From Solirubrobacterales bacterium 67-14 (GTDB taxonomy: Bacteria > Actinomycetota > Thermoleophilia > Solirubrobacterales > 70-9), in the NCBI GenBank assembly GCA_001897355.1, contig MKST01000005.1, positions 158,787 through 222,786 on the forward strand: DNA of 64,000 nucleotides. Direction: 5' to 3'. The notes below the pieces were generated by a model. It was not told the DNA's origin, ran no database searches, and was given only the letters and a program-made list of their open reading frames with translations. Positions 61,990 through 64,000 of this stretch are shown here, piece after piece. Both the position numbers and the translations under genes were made by a program. The first letter of the stretch is position 1. Each line of letters opens with the position of its first letter.

Positions 61990-62838
61990 TCAGCTACGCA
62001 CTGCTTCGCCGTGGTCGCCGAGCCGCTGCAGCACCAGGCTGGCCAAGGCGATCAGCACCCCGCTGACGAAGATCAGGGTGCCCATCACGAACACCTGTGG
62101 CGGGATCCCGACCTTGACCGCGCCGGCCACCCACAAGGGGAAGGTCAGGGTCTGGCCGGCCACGAAGCTGGTGATGATGTAGTCGTCGATCGAGAGGGCG
62201 AAGGACAAGAGAAAAGCCGAGAATATGCCGGGCAGGATCAGCGGCATGGTCACCTTCCAGAAGGCGATCCAGGGCGGCGCGCCGAGATCGGCCGCGGCCT
62301 CCTCCAGTGACTCGTCGAAGCCGCTGACACGGGCCTGCACCACGATGATCACGATCGCGATGTTGAAGGCGACGTGGGCGATCAGGATGGTCAGCAGCCC
62401 ACGGGACATGCCCAGTGCGATGAAGAAGCCGAGCAGCGAAGCACCGACCACCACGGTCGGTGCGGTCAGGTTGGTGACCACCACGAGGTCGATCCCGCTG
62501 CGGCCGCGGAACTTGCGCCGGGCCAGGGCAAGCGCGGCCGGGGTACCGAGCGCGGTGGCGATGATCGAGCTGATGACCGCCACCTCGAGCGAGTGCCAGA
62601 GCGCCTGGGTCAGGTCCTGGACCTCGAAGAGCTTCGAGTACCACTCGGTGGTGAAACCGTGCCAGGAAAAGGTGAGCCGCTGGTTCGGCGCCTTGTTGAA
62701 GGTGTAGAGGATCATCACCGCGATCGGCACCAACGTGTAGGCCATGACCACGAAGACGTAGGTCGGCAGGACGAAGCGCGACCAGGGGAACCGCCTCACC
62801 GGGCGGGCGCTGTCGGAGGACACTCCCTTGCCGGCCAT
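61990..62838 (-). CDS. potC: ABC transporter permease, PotC-like
   Basis: A 282-aa inner-membrane permease of the spermidine/putrescine family with six helices. The EAA loop, SLEEAAADLGAPPWIAFWKV, contacts the ATPase. PotC is suggested by pairing with a PotB-like permease and a PotD-like binding protein upstream. The ATPase potA is not in the window and must lie elsewhere or beyond the right edge. Confidence 0.9.
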   Translation of the reverse strand: MAGKGVSSDSARPVRRFPWSRFVLPTYVFVVMAYTLVPIAVMILYTFNKAPNQRLTFSWHGFTTEWYSKLFEVQDLTQALWHSLEVAVISSIIATALGTPAALALARRKFRGRSGIDLVVVTNLTAPTVVVGASLLGFFIALGMSRGLLTILIAHVAFNIAIVIIVVQARVSGFDESLEEAAADLGAPPWIAFWKVTMPLILPGIFSAFLLSFALSIDDYIITSFVAGQTLTFPLWVAGAVKVGIPPQVFVMGTLIFVSGVLIALASLVLQRLGDHGEAVRS

Positions 62839-62869
62839 CAGGCCCGCCTCCCGCTCCGGTCGACGCGGT

Positions 62870-63718
62870 TCACGCGTACTCCTGGATGGTGCGGGTGCCG
62901 AAGACCCGGGCGTAGACGAAGACGCAGAGCAGCAGGGCGAGCATCAGCATCAGCGAAAGCGCCGAGGCGACCGGGTAGTCGCCGTTCTGGACGTACTGGG
63001 TCTGGATGATGTTGCCGATCATCGTGGTGCTCGGGCCGCCGAGGATCTGGGCGCTCAGGTAATCGCCGATGTTGGAGATCCCGACCAGCAGGATGCCGGC
63101 GTAGATGCCCGGCGCCGAGAGCGGCAGGATGATCCGGCGGAACTGCTGGTAGCCGGAGGCATAGAGGTCGCCCGCCGCTTCGACCAGGTCGCGGTCGATC
63201 TTCTCCAGGGCGACGTAGATCGGCAGGGCCATCCAGGGCAGCGCGTCATAGGTGAGGCCGGTGATCACCGCGGTCGGGGTCGAGAGGATGTGGGCGTTCT
63301 CACCGAGGATGCCGAGATCCTTGAGCGTGCCGAGCACGATCCCCTCGTCGGAGAGGATGAACTGCCAGGTCAGGATGCGGATGATGAAGCTGACCAGGAA
63401 GGGCAGCAGCAACAGGAAGAGGAAGAGCGACTTTCGCTTGCCGCCGTGGAAGGCGATCCAGTAGGCGACCGGGTACATCGCGATCAGGGCCAGCGCGGTC
63501 GAGATGCCGCCGTAGAGGAAGGAGCGGCCGAGCTGGGCGGAGTACTGGTCGAGGGCGTCGGGGAAGACCGAGAAGTTCCAGGTCAGCGTGTAGCCCTCGA
63601 TCGCGTTGCCGGTCATCAGCGAGATCGAGACGATCGCCAGCAGCGGCACGATGAAGAAGAGGCCGAGCCAGAGCATGGCCGGAGCCGACTGCAGATAAGG
63701 CGCGACACGGGATTTCAA
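62870..63718 (-). CDS. potB: ABC transporter permease, PotB-like
   Basis: A 282-aa permease with six helices, partner of the PotC-like protein. The EAA loop is DLVEAAGDLYASGYQQFRRI, and FLVSFIIRILTWQFIL matches the PotB core. Gaps of 31 bp to potC and 28 bp to the potD-like gene mark an operon. Polyamine uptake is the likely role. Confidence 0.9.
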   Translation of the reverse strand: MKSRVAPYLQSAPAMLWLGLFFIVPLLAIVSISLMTGNAIEGYTLTWNFSVFPDALDQYSAQLGRSFLYGGISTALALIAMYPVAYWIAFHGGKRKSLFLFLLLLPFLVSFIIRILTWQFILSDEGIVLGTLKDLGILGENAHILSTPTAVITGLTYDALPWMALPIYVALEKIDRDLVEAAGDLYASGYQQFRRIILPLSAPGIYAGILLVGISNIGDYLSAQILGGPSTTMIGNIIQTQYVQNGDYPVASALSLMLMLALLLCVFVYARVFGTRTIQEYA

Positions 63719-63746
63719 GGCTGCCTCCTCTTTTCGGCCGGGATGC

Positions 63747-64000
63747 TCATGACTGGATGATCGGGTCGAACAGCCCCACCCACTGCTCGTGGGTCTTGAT
63801 CGTTTCCGTGACCGGGTACTCCTTGAGCCGGGAGAGATCTTCCTCCGAAGGGAAGACCAGCGGACTGTTGGCCACGGTCGGGTCGTCCAGCTCGTCGGCG
63901 ATGATCGGCTTGGCCGCCGGCACCGGGCAGATGTAGTTGACCCAGTCGGCGATCAGGGCGGCGGTCTCGGGTTTGTAAGCGAAGTTGATCCACTCGATCG
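63747..64000 (-). CDS. potD: Polyamine-type substrate-binding protein (C-terminal part)
   Basis: Only the last about 84 residues lie in the window; the 5' part is beyond the right edge. The segment EWINFAYKPETAALIADWVN, then ANSPLVFPSEEDLSRL and IKTHEQWVGLF, is typical of PotD C-termini. The stop is TGA at 63747-63749. It is the first gene seen of the transporter operon, followed by potB and potC. Confidence 0.85.
   Translation of the reverse strand, partial: IEWINFAYKPETAALIADWVNYICPVPAAKPIIADELDDPTVANSPLVFPSEEDLSRLKEYPVTETIKTHEQWVGLFDPIIQS

Overview
The window is a compact, GC-rich, almost fully coding chromosomal segment with about 62 genes, most on the minus strand. No rRNA, tRNA, insertion sequence, prophage or CRISPR array was recognised. 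Gene content points to a deep-branching actinobacterium: SepF, a DUF3159 protein, an FtsR/GarA/PgsA cluster ordered as in mycobacteria, and an Asp-type MurA. Short-form HisG with HisZ and a CuA/heme-copper oxidase pair fit a Thermoleophilia/Solirubrobacterales-like lineage better than classical Actinomycetia. That taxonomic placement is inference.

Layout, left to right. 1-8 kb: an SDR enzyme with a TetR regulator, a SNF2 helicase, DUF3159, a DEDDh exonuclease, a CDF cation exporter and a SanA-like protein. 7-15 kb: glutamate synthase (gltD, gltB), a second SDR and CcdA. 15-24.5 kb: an RlpA-like wall protein under a c-di-AMP riboswitch, NadE, a thioesterase, an unusual HTH/anti-sigma-like membrane protein, an AGPS-like flavoenzyme, FtsR, GarA and PgsA. 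24.5-38.5 kb: a long co-directional housekeeping run (rpsB, tsf, pyrH, frr, uppS, cdsA, dxr, M50 protease, acyl-CoA ligase, a predicted helical-toroid protein, ispG, a methyltransferase, proS). 38.5-43.5 kb: a cell-division-associated cluster (rluD-like, lspA, yggT, proC, sepF, pgeF) and cca. 43.5-48.2 kb (plus strand): a PQQ-type propeller, a polysaccharide deacetylase and an EAL protein. 48.2-55.2 kb: murA-hisZ-hisG-hisD-hisB-hisH-hisA-hisF. 55-64 kb: an alpha/beta hydrolase, an AbiEi-like/DUF559 protein, a heme-copper oxidase operon and a PotBCD-type ABC transporter cut by the right edge.

The most unusual signals are these. (1) Four intergenic copies of a hairpin whose 9-10 bp stem differs every time while its 17-18 nt loop and both outer flanks are conserved; each has a second small hairpin nearby. 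(2) A predicted sigma-region-4-like HTH joined to an anti-sigma-like segment, a membrane helix and an RskA-like outer domain in one chain. (3) Ribosomal protein S2 with a long charged extension followed by eight PHPQAV repeats. (4) A heme-copper oxidase subunit I with Asn in place of the usual active-site Tyr. (5) A secreted protein whose only upstream start is CTG, with a good ribosome-binding site.

As a system the window combines cell-envelope building (UppS, CdsA, PgsA, MurA, LspA, RlpA, SepF, PgeF), isoprenoid supply (Dxr, IspG, UppS), translation, nitrogen and histidine metabolism, and respiration. Several genes carry a TANNNT box 6-10 nt before ATG with no Shine-Dalgarno sequence, suggesting leaderless transcripts are common in this organism.
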